A stretch of DNA of 64,000 nucleotides from Pseudanabaena sp. FACHB-2040 (GTDB taxonomy: Bacteria; Cyanobacteriota; Cyanobacteriia; Phormidesmidales; Phormidesmidaceae). Positions 52,753 through 61,815 of this stretch are shown here, piece by piece. The position numbers were made by a program, and so were the translations under genes. The notes under the pieces were generated by a model that did not search any database, had not been told where the DNA came from, and was given only the letters and a program-made list of their open reading frames with translations. The stretch is taken from NCBI RefSeq assembly GCF_014696715.1, contig NZ_JACJQO010000001.1, forward strand, positions 124,001 to 188,000, given 5' to 3'. Positions within the stretch are counted from its first letter, which is position 1. Every line of letters begins with the position of its first letter.

Positions 52753-54417
52753 ATGCAGAAACAAACAGTCGATCGTCACAGCCACCTCCAAAATGAGAAC
52801 CGTACCAGCTCCGTAGATGAGTCGCTCTACAATCTAGATGAGATTGCCTCACTCGTGAGCTACGAGCTAAGAACACCGCTGACTTCGATTCGAGCCGCCC
52901 TTGGACTGTTGCTTACAGGTATGTTTGGTACTTTACCTAAGAAGGGGCAGCGAATGCTGGAGATTGCTTTAAACAATACCGATCGATTGCTGCGCTTAGC
53001 CGAAGAGTTAGAGCATGACCCAAAGCTATCCAGAAAAAATGTAGTTCCAGAGCCCTCATCTTTCAATAGCGCTGCAGATCCGGCAACCCAACGCTTAGCT
53101 CTTCTTAGCCTTTGGCGGCAGCGAACTTACTACGATCGCCTCACGGGTTTGCCTAACCAAACGCTTTGGATAGAACACTTGGAACAGGCACTCGTTCATG
53201 CTCAGCAAAAGTCCGATCAAGCAGTTGCAGTCCTCTTGATTGGACTAGACCGGTTTCAAATAATCAACGATAGCTTAGGTCGTGCGGCTGGAGATCGGCT
53301 GCTCATTGCAGTTGCTCAACGGTTAGAGGCCTATATTCAACCTATTGGAATAATTGCTCGGCTACAAGAAGATGAGTTCGCTGTTCTGTTAGAGGATGTT
53401 AAAAGTATTGATGATTTAGTTTCAATAGCACAAGGAATTCAACAGCTGCTTTCTGACTCTTTCAATTTTGAAAACCAAGGTGTATTTGTTACTGCCAGCA
53501 TTGGTATTGCCTGGAGCCAAGAGGGCCACGCTTGCCCCGAAGATCTTTTATATGATGCAGATACAGCTATGCATCAGGCCAAAAACCAAGGGAAAGATCG
53601 CTACGAAATATTTGATATTGGGGTGAGAGTTGAAGCTATCTCTCGCTTACGCTTAGAAACCGATTTGCGCCTTGCATTAGAGCGGCAGGAATTTCAGATT
53701 TACTATCAGCCAATCGTATCTTTAAAGACATCAAAACTTACGGGATTTGAGGCACTATTGCGCTGGCAGCATCCTGAGCAGGGAATGATTTTTCCTACAC
53801 AGTTTATTCCATTGGCGGAAGAAACTGGACTGATTAACCCTATCGGAGAGTGGGTATTGCGGCAGGCTTGCCAGCAGCTCCAAATTTGGCAACAGAGATT
53901 TCCGGTCAGCCCACCCTTGACCATCAGTGTTAACCTCTCAACTCAGCAAATCACTCAGCCTGATTTAGTAGAGCAAGTTCGGCAAATACTTGATGAAACG
54001 GGGGTTAATCCAAACAGCGTGAAGCTAGAAATCACGGAGTCTATTATTATGGAGAATCCTGAAACAGCAATTGCTGTGCTCAAGCAACTCAAGCAGCTTG
54101 GCCTTGAACTTTGTGTGGATGACTTTGGAACAGGCTATTCTTCCTTAGCATATTTGCATTACTTTCCAGTTGATACGCTAAAAATTGACCGCTCTTTTAT
54201 TAGTCAAATTGATTCCGAAGGTGAGCAATTAGAAATTGTACAAACAATCATTCGACTTGCCTGGAACTTAGGCATGAACGTGGTTACCGAAGGAGTAGAA
54301 ACCCCGAACCAATTGGCTCAACTTAAGTCCCTTAGATGTGAGTATGGGCAGGGGTATCTTTTCTCTCAACCAGTGGATATGCAAGCTGCACAGCAGCTAA
54401 TTGGACAAAAGCTATAG
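52753..54417 (+). CDS. c-di-GMP phosphodiesterase: pseudo-HisKA-GGDEF-EAL
   Basis: The 554-residue protein begins with a HisKA-like dimerisation domain (about 28-100) in which the H box reads [11 protein letters not shown] instead of SHELRTP, so the phospho-accepting histidine is Tyr. It continues with GGDEF (about 120-285), whose active motif is QEDEF, probably inactive for synthesis. The EAL domain (about 300-550) is intact: FEALLRW, NLSTQQI, ITESIIME, VDDFGTGYSSL and KIDRSFI. It should degrade c-di-GMP. The HisKA part is paralogous to those of the neighbouring kinases, which suggests a kinase-derived fusion. The CHASE2 kinase follows 92 bases downstream. Confidence 0.88.
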   Translation: MQKQTVDRHSHLQNENRTSSVDESLYNLDEIASLVSYELRTPLTSIRAALGLLLTGMFGTLPKKGQRMLEIALNNTDRLLRLAEELEHDPKLSRKNVVPEPSSFNSAADPATQRLALLSLWRQRTYYDRLTGLPNQTLWIEHLEQALVHAQQKSDQAVAVLLIGLDRFQIINDSLGRAAGDRLLIAVAQRLEAYIQPIGIIARLQEDEFAVLLEDVKSIDDLVSIAQGIQQLLSDSFNFENQGVFVTASIGIAWSQEGHACPEDLLYDADTAMHQAKNQGKDRYEIFDIGVRVEAISRLRLETDLRLALERQEFQIYYQPIVSLKTSKLTGFEALLRWQHPEQGMIFPTQFIPLAEETGLINPIGEWVLRQACQQLQIWQQRFPVSPPLTISVNLSTQQITQPDLVEQVRQILDETGVNPNSVKLEITESIIMENPETAIAVLKQLKQLGLELCVDDFGTGYSSLAYLHYFPVDTLKIDRSFISQIDSEGEQLEIVQTIIRLAWNLGMNVVTEGVETPNQLAQLKSLRCEYGQGYLFSQPVDMQAAQQLIGQKL

Positions 54418-54509
54418 GTAAGTATTTAGAATTATTCTCTCGACAGAGGCTGAGCTGACAGCTCAGAATTAATGTAAACCGTATAGCACCACTCTCAAAA
54501 TAAGAGTTT

Positions 54510-56894
54510 ATGAGCTGGCGATTGAGCAAAGTCTGGTGGTGGCTACTTCCAGGTGGATTGGTTGCCCTAGTGGTGACGGTGTTGTTTGAGTTAGGAGTTT
54601 GGCAGCCACTAGAGCAGCTTGTCTATACCAGCTTGTTTCGCCTCCGAGGATCTGGTCCCTGGAGTGAACAGGTTGTGGTGGTGGCAATTGACGACGAGAG
54701 TTTAGAAAAACTCGGACAATTTCCTCTGCCTCGTCAGCGATATGCACAACTTCTTGATATTTTGTCAGAAGCGCAGCCTAATGTTGTTGCATTCGACATA
54801 CTTTGGTCTGAACCTAGCCAAGACGACTCACAATTAGCTGCAGCAATGGAGCGTCATGGTCTAGTTGTACTGCCTCGAGCTTTAAACGATGTAGGAGTAG
54901 CCCTACTGCCAACTTCAGAGTTGCAGAGCGGAGCAATCACTACCGGCCATATTAGTACTCATCAAGACATTGACGGCATTGTGCGTAGGATTGAGCCTCA
55001 GCTGCAAGGGGAGTTAGCCCTAGGGCTTGCTGCGACTCAAGCTTATGCTCTGGTGGCAGCACCAACTCTTGAATTCCCAAGCTTGAATCGGCCTTTGTGG
55101 ATTAACTGGGCGGGAGTAGTACAGCATACTCCCCACTATTCTTTAGCCCGAGTCCTTGAAGGAGAAGTCTCTCCCGAAGCATTTCAAAACCGAATTGTAG
55201 TAGTGGGAGTGACGGCAACAGGACTTGATTCGCTGTCCACTCCTTTCAACCGTAATCCACCCGCGAGCGGAGTTTATCTCCATGCAACAGTTATCAATAA
55301 CGTGCTTCAACACAACTTCCTGCATGTTCCCTCACAGAGTTGGATCCGGCTAGGGCTACTATTGGCAGGCCCAAGCTTGAGTTTGCTGCTTGTTTTTTGC
55401 CCTAAAGAGCTACGGTTGATTAGCTGGATAGGGTGTTGTTTGATTTGGGCGATACTCAGCTTAGTTTTGTTTCGGGCAGGTCATTGGCTACCTGTTGCCT
55501 CACCTCTGATACTTCTAAGTGGGACAACCGGAGCAGCTATGCTGAGCAATCGATTGCAGGAAGATGCGCTTTTGCGGCGACAGCTAGATCAGCTTTGGCA
55601 AGCTTATCACCAAGATTTGGTTGTCTACCAAGCCAAGCATACAGATCTGTCTAAAAAAGTACTGTCTCAAAGCAGCCGGGTAAATTCTCACACAGTTCAA
55701 CTAGCAGCCCTAGCCGATCAGTTTGGGCGATCGCAATCAGCTCAGGCGGCCATTGCTCGTAGCCTCTCTACTGGTTTACTGGCAGCGGATTTAGATGGGC
55801 TAGTTTGGTTCTGTAATCCGGTTGCTGCAAGTTGGCTGTCTGTGAAGGTAGGCGACCGCCTCGCCTCTTGTTTAGTTCCCCACTGGTTGAGTGAGGCAGA
55901 ATGGCAAGCCAACCTCCATAGGCTAAAGACTTCTGGCTTCACCAGTTCATGTGAGCTACACCGCAACGAGCGCTGGTTTGAAATCGGCTTAGAACCGCTG
56001 CTGTACCACTCTCAAACTCTGGAGGCCAAGAACCAACCCTGTGCCCCTGATGGTCTGCTGTTGGTTATCAAGGATATTACGGAGCGCCAAGAGATTGTGC
56101 GATTAAAAGATGAATTCGTTTCGATTGTCAGTCACGAACTTCGTACACCTATCACTTCTATCCGAGGCTCTTTAGGGCTTTTGCTGACTGGTAAGTTGGG
56201 AAACCTGACTGACAAAGGTCAGCACATGTTAAATATTGCTGTCAACAACACCGATCGCTTGATTCGTCTAATCAATGACATCCTTGATTTCGAGCGTATT
56301 GAGTCTGGCAAAGTTGCCCTGCTCAAAAAGTCTTGCGACGTTGCTGACTTAATAGTGCTGGCAAGCGAAACAATGCAGGCAATGGCAGACAAAGCCGAGG
56401 TGAACCTAAAAGTTACAACAAAATCCATCTATTGCTGCGCTGATCCTGACCGCTTAATTCAGGTCTTAACCAACTTACTCAGTAATGCAATTAAATTCTC
56501 GCCTCAAAACACTACAGTTTGTCTGAGTGCAGAAATCATCAATCCTTCAGAAATCGAAGGCATCCGATCAGAAGCATCTCGCTTCAATAGCAATCCGGCA
56601 TTTTTATCTTCTTTGACATGCATACCTCACCCTGCCCTCTTGATTACTGTCCAAGACCAAGGCCGGGGCATTCCAGCAGACAAGCTAGAGGCTATTTTTG
56701 GGCGATTTCAACAGGTTGATACCTCTGATGCGCGACAAAAAGGGGGAACCGGGCTGGGCTTAGCGATCTGCCGCGCCATTGTAGAGCAGCACGGCGGCAA
56801 AATATGGGTAGAAAGTACGCTGGGTGAAGGCAGCACTTTTTATCTGATATTGCCAGGGATAGAGGAGCTAGAGATCTGCCACAACGGCATCTAA
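54510..56894 (+). CDS. CHASE2-domain sensor histidine kinase
   Basis: The 794-residue protein has an N-terminal helix (about 13-32), a CHASE2 extracytoplasmic domain (about 35-285; VVVVAIDDESLEKLGQFPLPR, here in part IDDESLEKLG, and DILWSEP), two to three membrane helices (about 290-355), a PAS-like domain (about 415-520), HisKA with [13 protein letters not shown] and HATPase with [19 protein letters not shown]. There is no receiver. CHASE2 kinases often pair with FecR proteins, and one is encoded nearby. The HisKA/HATPase part is close to that of the 1275-residue kinase. The signal is unknown. Confidence 0.9.
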   Translation: MSWRLSKVWWWLLPGGLVALVVTVLFELGVWQPLEQLVYTSLFRLRGSGPWSEQVVVVAIDDESLEKLGQFPLPRQRYAQLLDILSEAQPNVVAFDILWSEPSQDDSQLAAAMERHGLVVLPRALNDVGVALLPTSELQSGAITTGHISTHQDIDGIVRRIEPQLQGELALGLAATQAYALVAAPTLEFPSLNRPLWINWAGVVQHTPHYSLARVLEGEVSPEAFQNRIVVVGVTATGLDSLSTPFNRNPPASGVYLHATVINNVLQHNFLHVPSQSWIRLGLLLAGPSLSLLLVFCPKELRLISWIGCCLIWAILSLVLFRAGHWLPVASPLILLSGTTGAAMLSNRLQEDALLRRQLDQLWQAYHQDLVVYQAKHTDLSKKVLSQSSRVNSHTVQLAALADQFGRSQSAQAAIARSLSTGLLAADLDGLVWFCNPVAASWLSVKVGDRLASCLVPHWLSEAEWQANLHRLKTSGFTSSCELHRNERWFEIGLEPLLYHSQTLEAKNQPCAPDGLLLVIKDITERQEIVRLKDEFVSIVSHELRTPITSIRGSLGLLLTGKLGNLTDKGQHMLNIAVNNTDRLIRLINDILDFERIESGKVALLKKSCDVADLIVLASETMQAMADKAEVNLKVTTKSIYCCADPDRLIQVLTNLLSNAIKFSPQNTTVCLSAEIINPSEIEGIRSEASRFNSNPAFLSSLTCIPHPALLITVQDQGRGIPADKLEAIFGRFQQVDTSDARQKGGTGLGLAICRAIVEQHGGKIWVESTLGEGSTFYLILPGIEELEICHNGI

Positions 56895-56975
56895 AGCAGC
56901 ATTGGCGTGAGTTCGCTACGGTCGGTGTGCGACGGGATTTTTAGCCTACATTACGTCAACGCAAATACAAGGTTC

Positions 56976-57836
56976 TCATTCACTTAGGAGCGCTTTGGCA
57001 ATCGCTTCAATCTGATTCACAACTACCGAGATATGTCCTTCATTTGGATACATCACCAGCTTAGTCGTGGGGAGAGTCGCAGCAATCCGCTTTACTAGAT
57101 CAAGCGGAACATTCCTATCCTCTTCACCATAGAACAATGTTAGCGGCATCCGAATTTCATCTAAACTAAAGTCCCACTTTTTGAAGTAAAGCTGAAGATC
57201 CCAGACAGTTCCTCGTGTTCCTGAACGAAGTCCCTCGTTTAAAGCCTCACAGCTTTTCTTGATCCGGCCTGACGATTTTAATACCGCGTAATCTGCTGCC
57301 GGAAGTCTTTTTTCTAAAGTTTCTAATAGTTTATCTGGAGGACCATTAAGAGATCGCTGCGTCAATTTCATTGAGGCTTGATACAGCCAGGAAAAATGCT
57401 TGATTAAAATCAAACCCCAACGATTGTATTTCAGCAAATCCGCAGTTGTAAATTCCCATGCTCCTGAAACGATCACGGCTGAATACAATCGATTAGGAAT
57501 CTTTGCAGCACAGGCAGCAGTATAGCCGCCTCCCGACGAAACACCCAACACTGAAAATTTGCCTAACCCCAAGGCATCGGCAAGAAATGTAACATCCTTC
57601 GTCCAATCAGAAAATCCGCGATTCGGTTGGAAGTCTGACTGTCCTATTCCCGGACGATCTGGCGCAATCAGTCGTAAGCCTAATCGGATAAATACTTCAT
57701 CGCCTAACAACAATGGCTCTAAACGAGAAGCTCCACCACCGTGAAAGTAGAAAACAGGATGCCCGTTGGGGTCGCCGTACTCTGCATAGGCTAACCGTCG
57801 ATTGTCGGGTAGGGTGAGAAGATTCGTACTTTCCAT
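56976..57836 (-). CDS. Alpha/beta hydrolase
   Basis: The 286-residue enzyme has the oxyanion-region YFHGGG (about 30-35), nucleophile elbow GVSSGGG (about 98-104), the acid in GEEDRNVP (about 232-239) and the catalytic histidine in NEGHISV (about 264-270). The APDRPGIGQSD stretch is typical of the fold. The triad is complete. The substrate is unknown. It stands alone on the minus strand after the CHASE2 kinase. Confidence 0.87.
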   Translation of the reverse strand: MESTNLLTLPDNRRLAYAEYGDPNGHPVFYFHGGGASRLEPLLLGDEVFIRLGLRLIAPDRPGIGQSDFQPNRGFSDWTKDVTFLADALGLGKFSVLGVSSGGGYTAACAAKIPNRLYSAVIVSGAWEFTTADLLKYNRWGLILIKHFSWLYQASMKLTQRSLNGPPDKLLETLEKRLPAADYAVLKSSGRIKKSCEALNEGLRSGTRGTVWDLQLYFKKWDFSLDEIRMPLTLFYGEEDRNVPLDLVKRIAATLPTTKLVMYPNEGHISVVVNQIEAIAKALLSE

Positions 57837-58368
57837 AGCAGCTTTCTTTAATCGTTGAGTCTAGCATCTCAAACTGGGTCTGACATCTCACTATCTCTCA
57901 ACTAATAACCTTGACAGACAACTTTGCAGGCTAACTAAGTATTAAGTCTCAGGTCTGCTGAATAAGACTCTCTATGATCGGTATTATCCCGGTAATCTGA
58001 TGGATAGCACTCAAATTCAGGGAGTTAAACACCTACAAAACTTTAGTAAGACGAGCTGTCATGGGTTAGGTAGGGTGCGAATCGCAACCCCAGTCTGCGC
58101 TAGACCAGTGCGATCGCCCTTTCAATTGCTGGATGGAAGTCTGAATAGATTTTAGTTCCGGCAGCACACAGACTCGACTTTATCAACAGCTTTCAGTTGA
58201 AGCAGAAGGCCAAGATAAAGGAGAACAGGTTGCGGATGCTGCGTGAGCGATGCTTTGCCAGGTTGTGTCGTCAACCAGTAGAAATATGTTACCTCTCACA
58301 ACATTGTCGTGCTAACGTTTCGGGTCAGCGGTTGCAGGGAACTTTGCATCTAAACTAAGTAGCTTCGG
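57837..58368. other. Long intergenic region, possible relic DNA
   Basis: No supported gene over 530 bases. A plus-strand open stretch at about 58140-58245 (encoding SSGSTQTRLYQQLSVEAEG) has no start and may be chance or a relic. Confidence 0.4.
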
Positions 58369-59217
58369 TTAATCCGCTGCACCCGAATTGTTAGAAGCTT
58401 CTGCAATCATCTCTACCAACTCCTTAAGTGAGAGGGTTTTCGCTTTCTTCCTATGGACGACGGAATGACAGTTTGCGCACAATGGCACTAAATCGGTCTC
58501 CGGATCAATAGACTTTGGAGCATCAAACTCCGACACCGGGTTTACATGATGGATGTGAATATATCCATCACCATATTCACCATAAAACTTTCTAAAGTTG
58601 AAGCCGCAAGCGGCACAAGTTGTTCCGTGTATAGCAATCGCCTGGCTTCGATATATTGGATCTCGTTCGTAAGTGGTTACGTATCTCTTGCTGGCCGTTC
58701 CCTCAGTACCTGATTCAAGTCCCCCGCTCCTATCGTTAGCTGACTCGTCCGCTTTAGCGGATGACGTCCGCTGCCAATCACTTCTCGGTTTATGAGCTGA
58801 AAGTATATTGTCATATACCTCTTGCTCAATTGGCCGAACACCATCTCGCCAATAGTTCGTCTTCCTGGTCGCCGGAATTGATTCCAAATATCCGTTATCC
58901 GACTTTGCAAGCACTGGCAACTCAAATGGCACGTAATCAACGAGAATTGCAAACAGATCTCCCTTTGAGCTCTGTTTGTCGGGATAGACCTTTCCTATAG
59001 CCGCTTTAGCAAAGTAGTGCGGTTCGTCGGCCAGTCGCTGAGATCTAAATTCAGAGTTCTTTAATTTTCCCTTGTAATAGATGACTTGCGTACCGGGGAG
59101 GAGGAACTTTTCATACCTTTTTGGGAAGTGATATAAAACCCCGGTTTGGTCTTCCCATTCCGACTCGTCATTTTCAGTGATAATCGTTCGCACGACACCC
59201 CCTAAAGCTTTTAACAA
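58369..59217 (-). CDS. HNH endonuclease with N-terminal PUA/EVE-like domain
   Basis: The 282-residue protein ends with a McrA-type HNH domain: CAACGFNF, then YIHIHHVNPVSEF and VPLCANCHSVVHR, with the two zinc-binding CxxC pairs and catalytic His. The N-terminal part (about 15-130; GVLYHFPKRYEKFLLPGTQVIYYKG) looks like a PUA/EVE-type nucleic-acid base-reading module, as in modification-dependent restriction enzymes. A low-complexity linker (SSAKADESANDRSGG, about 155-170) comes from a small palindromic insert. It is probably a DNA endonuclease of restriction/type IV character; this role is inferred. Three tandem hairpins lie just upstream. Confidence 0.75.
   Translation of the reverse strand: MLKALGGVVRTIITENDESEWEDQTGVLYHFPKRYEKFLLPGTQVIYYKGKLKNSEFRSQRLADEPHYFAKAAIGKVYPDKQSSKGDLFAILVDYVPFELPVLAKSDNGYLESIPATRKTNYWRDGVRPIEQEVYDNILSAHKPRSDWQRTSSAKADESANDRSGGLESGTEGTASKRYVTTYERDPIYRSQAIAIHGTTCAACGFNFRKFYGEYGDGYIHIHHVNPVSEFDAPKSIDPETDLVPLCANCHSVVHRKKAKTLSLKELVEMIAEASNNSGAAD
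58746..58780. repeat. Small palindromic insert within the HNH gene linker
   Basis: Overlapping palindromes (GCGGACGTCATCCGC and CCGCTAAAGCGG) lie in frame and encode the linker segment AKADES. Similar KADES linkers, as I recall, are a sign of a spreading palindrome within cyanobacterial genes. Confidence 0.45.
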
Positions 59218-59234
59218 TTATTTAGAGGGAAACT

Positions 59235-59353
59235 TTCCACCTAATCACCTGTATTGGGTGATTAGGTGGAATTCTGTCAGCCTAATACCCCTATAGAGGT
59301 GATTAGGTGGAAACACGTCAGCCTAATACGCCTGTGGGGGTGATTAGGTGGAA
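59235..59353. repeat. Three tandem 41-bp hairpin repeats upstream of the HNH gene
   Basis: GGTGATTAGGTGGAA recurs at 59257, 59298 and 59339 (41-bp period). Each is preceded by a complementary arm: TTCCACCTAATCACC for the first, and CCTAATACCCCT and CCTAATACGCCT for the next two. The first hairpin is a perfect 15-bp inverted repeat; the others carry compensatory or wobble changes. They begin 18 bases upstream of the HNH start codon. Confidence 0.85.
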
Positions 59354-59745
59354 AAATTCAGTATAACCACCCCTTTTCCTGGCAGGCTAGGTTGCTTAGG
59401 TCTTATTTGCTGTCCAATTAGCATCTAGCTACCCTATGGAGCCGAATCAACTCCTGCCTTCAAACAAAATTTCTCGATACGGTTGACGCCCGCCTAACAC
59501 ACACTGTATTCTCAGCCATTAAGCTGTCGCGACTGACAGCCGATACCCGGAACTCATCGACTTAGCGCCGCCTGCAAGTGTTGCAACCACAAACAGGCGA
59601 CTAGTCCCCCGAAGCTGATCATGGCAGTTCGGAGGCTTGGAGGTTAGTTTACCTCCCCAGCCGCCCCGACCGCACACACCGACGGGGCTGCTAGGAAAGT
59701 GAGTTCTGGTTTCCTAAACCACACCATATAGGAACCAGAACCACC
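59354..59745. other. Intergenic region, no gene seen
   Basis: No supported gene. Short palindromes occur (for example GCTGTCGCGACTGACAGC at about 59522-59539). A GTTAGGC heptamer on the minus strand was considered as an attC core and set aside. Confidence 0.4.
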
Positions 59746-59978
59746 ATGTTTCAATCAACCGCAACGGGCGCTCAGCCGCCCACAGTTCCGCCTGCCCAAT
59801 CGAGCAAGGCCAAACCCACACCAACGTACTTTACGGCAGCCTAGAAGCTCTTGATCGCATGACCAAGTACCTGCACACTCTCCACTATGCAGACCCCGAC
59901 GAGTGGAGCGACCCCATCCCTAGCGGCAAAGACTGTCAGTGGATGGTCGTGCATGTGAAGCACCTGCTGATTGAGTAG
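59746..59978 (+). pseudogene. Small gene with apparent frameshift
   Basis: ATG 59746 opens MFQSTATGAQPPTVPPAQSS and stops at about 59842. The next frame runs from QTHTNVLYGSLEALDR through ATG 59859 (MTKYLHTLHYADPDEWSD...) to TAG 59976-59978 with strongly coding-like codons. The two halves would join after a frameshift near 59820. If intact translation starts at 59859, the product is 39 residues. No family recognised. Confidence 0.4.
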
Positions 59979-60168
59979 GCCATTGTCTACTTCGCTGCTC
60001 TTTTGAGTTACGCAGAGGTTTAAAGCAGACATGCCAGAGGGTTACAAATCCTCTGGCACTGCGCGAGCGTTGGTTAGCCTCACTTATGGTCTGCGTAGAG
60101 CTAAAGGCCTAACCAACTGCCCCCTAGCAGGTCGTTACACTGAAGGTAGGTATCCGAGGCGCTATGCC

Positions 60169-60801
60169 ATGAAATTGAATCAGGTTCTATTGATATTGGG
60201 GGTTGTTGCTGTGGGAGCCGCTGCCCTGCTCTTTGGTGCCTATAGTGCTGCTTCAGCTCCCTTACCAGAAGGCTTTCCGCCCCCAAGCGCCGATGGAAGT
60301 ATCGAGATCAAGCAGTACCCAGAATATCGGGCAGCAACTGTCCAAGTGACAGGAGATTTGGAGTACGCCCCCTCACGAGGGTTCACGCCCCTATTTCGCC
60401 ACATCAGCAGCAACGACATTTCCATGACTGCCCCTGTGGAGACGCGCTATCCTACCGCTATGCTCCAGGCGGGTTCAGCTAGTGAGGGAGACGCTTCAGT
60501 GTCTTTCCTCTATCGCAGCCTCGATATTGTGCCTCAGGAAGTGGCTCAAAACATTCAGATTGAGGACATCCCGCCGATGACTGTAGTGAGCCTTGGGATG
60601 CGGGGCGGCTATGGGCTCGATACCTATACGAGCGGCATTCAGCGCTTACAAGACTGGCTGGTTGAGCATCCTAACTATGAGGTAGTTGGCCCACCCCGCC
60701 GATTTTTCTATGATGGCCCCTTCATCCCCGACACGCTAAAGCGCAGCGATCTACAGATTCCAGTGCAGCTAAACGAAAGTAGCTCCGCTCCAAGCTTCTA
60801 A
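60169..60801 (+). CDS. SOUL heme-binding family protein
   Basis: The 210-residue product has an N-terminal signal or anchor helix (about 5-25) and a SOUL/HBP domain (about 40-195). Features are IEIKQYPEYRAATVQVTGD (in part IEIKQYPEYRAA), RGFTPLFRHISSNDISMTAPV, and the C-terminal VVGPPRRFFYDGPFIPD. SOUL proteins bind heme or related tetrapyrroles; this one would act outside the cytoplasm or at the membrane. ATG 60169 is chosen because the hydrophobic segment begins there; the upstream extension looks non-coding. Confidence 0.85.
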   Translation: MKLNQVLLILGVVAVGAAALLFGAYSAASAPLPEGFPPPSADGSIEIKQYPEYRAATVQVTGDLEYAPSRGFTPLFRHISSNDISMTAPVETRYPTAMLQAGSASEGDASVSFLYRSLDIVPQEVAQNIQIEDIPPMTVVSLGMRGGYGLDTYTSGIQRLQDWLVEHPNYEVVGPPRRFFYDGPFIPDTLKRSDLQIPVQLNESSSAPSF

Positions 60802-60807
60802 TTTTGG

Positions 60808-61815
60808 CTAGTGGTAGTGGGGCAGTACCGCTTGCCCTATCTCTTCAAGCACTTCAGAAGCTGGGCGTTGCCCGTACTTGAGGTTGAAGACGACATGGTT
60901 AACTCCCATCACCTCTAGGGCCTGTAGCAGATCAATGAGCCGATTCCGGCCTAGTCGATAGCCCAGATGGATAGGCATTACTGGGCTGTCTGGATCTTCG
61001 GCCAGGTCAACATAGAGAGACTGAGCAAAAGGCTTAAAGACACCAGGAGCGTGCTCTGCCGTCAACTCCTGCCACTGCCTCACGTAATGCTGCTGCATCT
61101 GAGGATGTCGGGGGTAGTAGAGCCATCCATCGGCATGGGCCGCAATCCATTCTAGAGACTGCTGGCTGTGGCCTGTCACAAGAACCGGGATAGCGCCGTT
61201 GGTAGGCTTTGGAATCAGGTCGCCGCCTTCTAGCTTGCCCAAAGGCGAACGGATGACCGGGAACTCTTCAGCGAGGGCTTGCTGAAAGTAGGCTAGCGTC
61301 TCCCGGAACCGCTCTCCCCGCGTCTCAAAGTCCACTCCAAACGCTGGAAACTCAACTGGGCGATCTCCGGTTGCTATTCCCAGAACAAGCCGTCCACCTG
61401 AGAGCTGATCTACTGAAGCGGCTGCTTTGGCGATATGTAGCGGGTGGCGCAGCGGCAGGATGATGCTGCCAGTGGCAAGTGCGATCGCATTGGTCTGAGC
61501 AGCGATAAATCCCAGGTAAACCCAAGGATCGTAGATCTGCCCTACGTCTCCAAAGGAGGGATCGTAGAGCGGCACATCTCGAAACCAAAGGGCAGCGAAT
61601 CCTAGCTTTTCAGCCCGTTGTGCCAATTCGGTCTGTCTGGTCATGGAAGGGATACTGCCCTTGTATGCCTCAATGGGAAAGGTAACGCCGAGGGTAAGGC
61701 AATCAGGGGCAAACATTCGCTGAAAGCCCGAATTCTTAGGCATCTCACTAGTCGCCAAAAGCTTCTCTCGCAGTTTAGTATGGGTCTGAGATTTCTTGAG
61801 GAGAGCCGTCTTCAT
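60808..61815 (-). CDS. Luciferase-like monooxygenase (LLM class oxidoreductase)
   Basis: The 335-residue protein has the flavin-dependent TIM-barrel features of the LLM family: LGVTFPIEAYKG near the start, FAALWFRDVPLYDPSFGDVGQ, ATGSIILPLRHPLHIAKAAAS (in part LPLRHPLHIAK), GGRLVLGIATGDRP and RGERFRETL. These bind FMN or F420; in a cyanobacterium FMN or F420 is possible and the substrate is unknown. It starts at ATG 61815, ends 4 bases after the convergent SOUL gene and is probably monocistronic. Confidence 0.87.
   Translation of the reverse strand: MKTALLKKSQTHTKLREKLLATSEMPKNSGFQRMFAPDCLTLGVTFPIEAYKGSIPSMTRQTELAQRAEKLGFAALWFRDVPLYDPSFGDVGQIYDPWVYLGFIAAQTNAIALATGSIILPLRHPLHIAKAAASVDQLSGGRLVLGIATGDRPVEFPAFGVDFETRGERFRETLAYFQQALAEEFPVIRSPLGKLEGGDLIPKPTNGAIPVLVTGHSQQSLEWIAAHADGWLYYPRHPQMQQHYVRQWQELTAEHAPGVFKPFAQSLYVDLAEDPDSPVMPIHLGYRLGRNRLIDLLQALEVMGVNHVVFNLKYGQRPASEVLEEIGQAVLPHYH

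Noticed and set aside
58306-59565. Integron-like cassette: GTTAGCA and GTTAGGC heptamers on both sides of the HNH gene
   Set aside because: Only one heptamer fits the attC core consensus, no paired complete attC arms could be drawn and no integron integrase is present.
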